A DNA stretch of 25,215 nt from CAYLZO01 sp964387775 (lineage in GTDB: Bacteria; Chloroflexota; Anaerolineae; JAAYZQ01), in contig CAYLZO010000045.1 in assembly GCA_964387775.1 (NCBI GenBank), forward strand, positions 1 to 25,215, in the 5' to 3' direction. Positions 23,707-25,215 of the stretch are shown piece by piece. The notes under the pieces are model-generated. The model had not been told where the DNA came from. It saw only the letters and a list, made by a program, of their open reading frames with translations, and made no database searches. The translations under genes were made by a program, and so were the position numbers. Position 1 is the stretch's first letter. Each line of letters starts with the position of its first letter.

Positions 23707-23718
23707 AATGATATCATT
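23707..23718. promoter_or_regulatory. Perfect 12-bp palindrome upstream of the MetV-like gene
   Basis: AATGATATCATT is fully self-complementary and lies 76 bases before the MetV-like ATG, 14 bases after the longer palindrome. It shares the ATGAT/ATCAT half-site with it, so the two may be bound by the same protein. A weak promoter (TTGCTT 23717-23722, 17 bases, GATAGA 23740-23745) would overlap it. The promoter is poor evidence. Confidence 0.35.
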
Positions 23719-23794
23719 GCTTCAGGATTGAACAAGATCGATAGAGAAAAGCAACACGCAGTGCGTGGAGTAGAGTAGTCTGGAGACCTGGCAG

Positions 23795-24247
23795 ATGAAT
23801 CTTCGACGTTGGCTTCAGGACCACCCCCGCCCGCTGGAGTGGGCCTATCGTCTCACCGAGCGGCTCTTCCGCGCCCTCGACCCGCTCATTGCCCGGCTGG
23901 GCTACGAACGCGTCGAACGCCTTATCCTGCCCCTGGAACGATTCAGCAAGGAGCTGATTTTTGACTGCCGCATGTGTGGTCAGTGCATCCTGCGCCTGAC
24001 GGGCATGACCTGCCCTATGACGTGTCCAAAACTCATGCGGAATGGGCCATGCGGCGGGGTGCGACCGGGTGGCTACTGTGAAGTATATCCCGAGAAATAT
24101 TGCGTCTGGACGGACGGTTATAATCGCTCACTCAAGATGCGGATCTATGGCAAGGGTATCCTGGACGTGCAGCCGGCCGCGGACTGGCGGCTGGAGGGCA
24201 CCTCGGCTTGGATCAACCTGCTCACCGGGGCGGACCGGCAGAGATAG
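23795..24247 (+). CDS. MetV-like protein (methylenetetrahydrofolate reductase C-terminal domain)
   Basis: This 150-residue protein has a helical N-terminus and a cysteine-rich core: C58, C61, C64, C73, C77, C86, C95 and C103. The core has the typical order CRMCGQC, TGMTCPMTCPK, MRNGPCGG, CEVYP and CVW. This is the MTHFR_C domain known as MetV, the partner of MetF in methylenetetrahydrofolate reductases of some acetogens. The cysteines bind metal, but I cannot say which cofactor. No metF lies beside it, so its partner must be elsewhere or its role differs. It is the only plus-strand gene, with GGAG nine bases before the ATG. It converges with the Crp/Fnr gene, 14 bases away. Confidence 0.85.
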   Translation: MNLRRWLQDHPRPLEWAYRLTERLFRALDPLIARLGYERVERLILPLERFSKELIFDCRMCGQCILRLTGMTCPMTCPKLMRNGPCGGVRPGGYCEVYPEKYCVWTDGYNRSLKMRIYGKGILDVQPAADWRLEGTSAWINLLTGADRQR

Positions 24248-24261
24248 GGTAGGGGCAAGAG

Positions 24262-24960
24262 CTACAACTCTTCGGCGATGGCGACCAATTCGTGGGGCTG
24301 GAGGAGGACAATGTGCCCTTCTTGGGTGTCGAGCCAGCCTTGCTTCTGAAACTTGCTCAGGGTGCGAATGGCCGTCTCGACGACGGTGCCGGCCATGTCG
24401 GCGATGTCCTGGCGGCTGAGCGGCAGGCTGATGCGCACCGCACCCGGCGGATCGCCGTCCAGGCGCTCGCCGGCGGTGTTGGCCATGCGCAGCAACACGC
24501 GGGCCACGCGCCGCTCCACCTTTTCGACGGCCATGCTGCGGATCGCCTCGTGGGCGCGTTGCAAGCGGCGGCCCAGTTCGGCGATGAGCGCCCAGGCCAG
24601 GTCGGGATGGCCGCGTACCAGGTTGGCGTACTCGTCGCGGCGCAGGCTGAGGGTGACCGTCGGCTCCAGGGCCTGGGCCGTGGCCGGATACCCCTCGCCG
24701 ATGAGCACGCCCACCTCGCCCACGATCTGGCCCGGGCCAAAGGTGGCCAGGATCGTTTCGCGGCCACTCTCCGAGTGCTTGATCATCTTGACCCGGCCCG
24801 TCGCGACGAACACCAGCCACTCGGCCTGGTCGCCCTCAAAAAAGAGGTACTCGTCCTTCTCGTAGCGCTGCCGGACCATCTGTTGGGCCAGCCGCTCTCT
24901 CTCCCGGTCAGAAAGGGGTGCGAAGAGCGGGCTCTGTTTGAGCAGCATTGATTCCTTCAT
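24262..24960 (-). CDS. Crp/Fnr-family transcriptional regulator
   Basis: This 232-residue regulator has a cyclic-nucleotide-binding-type beta-barrel at about 10-115, a dimerisation helix at about 118-150 and a C-terminal winged helix (LSRQDIADMAGTVVETAIRT, 181-200). There is no cysteine in the protein, so it is not an Fe-S FNR. In the phosphate-binding cassette, VGEVGVLIGEGYPATAQ, the Arg-Ser that binds cAMP in Crp is Tyr-Pro, so cAMP is unlikely. The effector is unknown. ATG 24960 is taken; the ATG at 24948, with AAGGA just before it, is an alternative. It lies downstream of the collapsed M20 remnant and may use its promoter. Confidence 0.9.
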   Translation of the reverse strand: MKESMLLKQSPLFAPLSDRERERLAQQMVRQRYEKDEYLFFEGDQAEWLVFVATGRVKMIKHSESGRETILATFGPGQIVGEVGVLIGEGYPATAQALEPTVTLSLRRDEYANLVRGHPDLAWALIAELGRRLQRAHEAIRSMAVEKVERRVARVLLRMANTAGERLDGDPPGAVRISLPLSRQDIADMAGTVVETAIRTLSKFQKQGWLDTQEGHIVLLQPHELVAIAEEL

Positions 24961-25032
24961 CGTCAAGATTGTGTTACGTCCTCTCCCAGCTCGCGGAATG
25001 CAAAGAGATGGCTGTTCTCGTTGTGCCACACC

Positions 25033-25151
25033 CTAGGCCTTCCGGGCGAACGCCCCGAGAATCAAGGCAATGTGCTTGATCCCCTGTCTCAAATCCTCCA
25101 GGCGACCGTCTCGGGCAGGTGATCGTCGATGTACTTCAAAATATCGTCCAC
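25033..25151 (-). pseudogene. Collapsed M20-peptidase remnant: first and last codons only
   Basis: GTG 25151, five bases after AGGAGG, opens MDDILKYIDDHLPETVA, which looks like the N-terminus of an M20 dipeptidase. This frame ends at a TGA at 25089. The next frame continues from about 25101 with LEDLRQGIKHIALILGAFA and stops at 25033, like the extreme C-terminus of the same family. One base added near 25100 would join them into a 40-residue peptide. The simplest reading is a large internal deletion plus a frameshift. A short real peptide, or an assembly error, is possible. Confidence 0.45.
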
Positions 25152-25155
25152 GCAC

Positions 25156-25182
25156 TCCTCCTTCAGGAACTCTTTGATTATA
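25156..25182 (-). promoter_or_regulatory. -10 box and strong ribosome site in front of the M20 remnant
   Basis: On the minus strand TATAAT (25177-25182) is followed by AAGGAGGA (25156-25163) and the GTG at 25151. A TTCCAA 16 bases before the -10 box is a weak -35. An inverted repeat GGGTTT/AAACCC (25194-25208) surrounds that -35 region. These signals appear intact although the gene is collapsed, and may now serve the Crp/Fnr gene 72 bases further on. Confidence 0.5.
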
Positions 25183-25215
25183 ACAGACCTTTGGGGTTTT
25201 GGAAACCCTCAAGAC

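Noticed and set aside
24262..24960. FNR oxygen sensor or cAMP receptor
   Set aside because: There are no cysteines for an Fe-S cluster, and the Arg-Ser of the cAMP pocket is replaced.

Overview
The window looks like a chromosomal segment of an anaerobic or facultative bacterium with high GC content. A Chloroflexota-type organism (Anaerolineae or relatives) is my best guess. It rests on the style of the genes: a ferredoxin-linked 2-oxoacid oxidoreductase split into four subunits, a Pro/Thr/Glu-rich lipoprotein linker after the lipobox, GTG/TTG starts, a MetV-type protein and a solitary Crp/Fnr regulator. There is no rRNA or marker gene to prove it.

Layout. At the extreme left edge (1-29) is one repeat with the form of a type I-E CRISPR repeat; the array would lie outside the window. 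From 54 to 23320 every convincing gene is on the minus strand. Read in the direction of transcription (right to left) the order is: a GntR/UTRA regulator; a small and a large subunit of an aconitase-superfamily (LeuD/LeuC-like) hydro-lyase; a D-2-hydroxyacid dehydrogenase; a palindromic element; a YtcJ-type amidohydrolase; an M20 amidohydrolase overlapping a Gfo/Idh/MocA oxidoreductase; a peptide-type ABC binding protein and two permeases, without ATPases; an aspartoacylase-like Zn hydrolase; a homocitrate/isopropylmalate-synthase family enzyme; thiolase; two acyl-CoA dehydrogenases, one glutaryl-CoA-dehydrogenase-like; 3-hydroxybutyryl-CoA dehydrogenase; enoyl-CoA hydratase; porGDAB; and a free-standing pyruvate-kinase C-terminal-domain protein. 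To the right (23381-25215) are a decayed DUF3102-like gene, several palindromes, a MetV-like protein on the plus strand, a Crp/Fnr regulator on the minus strand, and a collapsed M20 peptidase remnant with intact expression signals.

How the genes may work together (inference). The right part of the cluster looks built to import and deacylate or deamidate an amide-like compound. The left part forms a complete route from a 2-oxoacid to acetyl-CoA: 2-oxoacid to acyl-CoA (Por), dehydrogenation (possibly glutaryl-CoA to crotonyl-CoA), hydration, oxidation and thiolysis. The most unusual feature is the LeuC/LeuD-like pair. The iron-sulphur cysteines are kept, but residues that in canonical aconitases bind substrate carboxylates or act as catalytic base are replaced in both subunits. 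This suggests a hydro-lyase with an undescribed substrate at the head of a GntR-controlled catabolic cluster.
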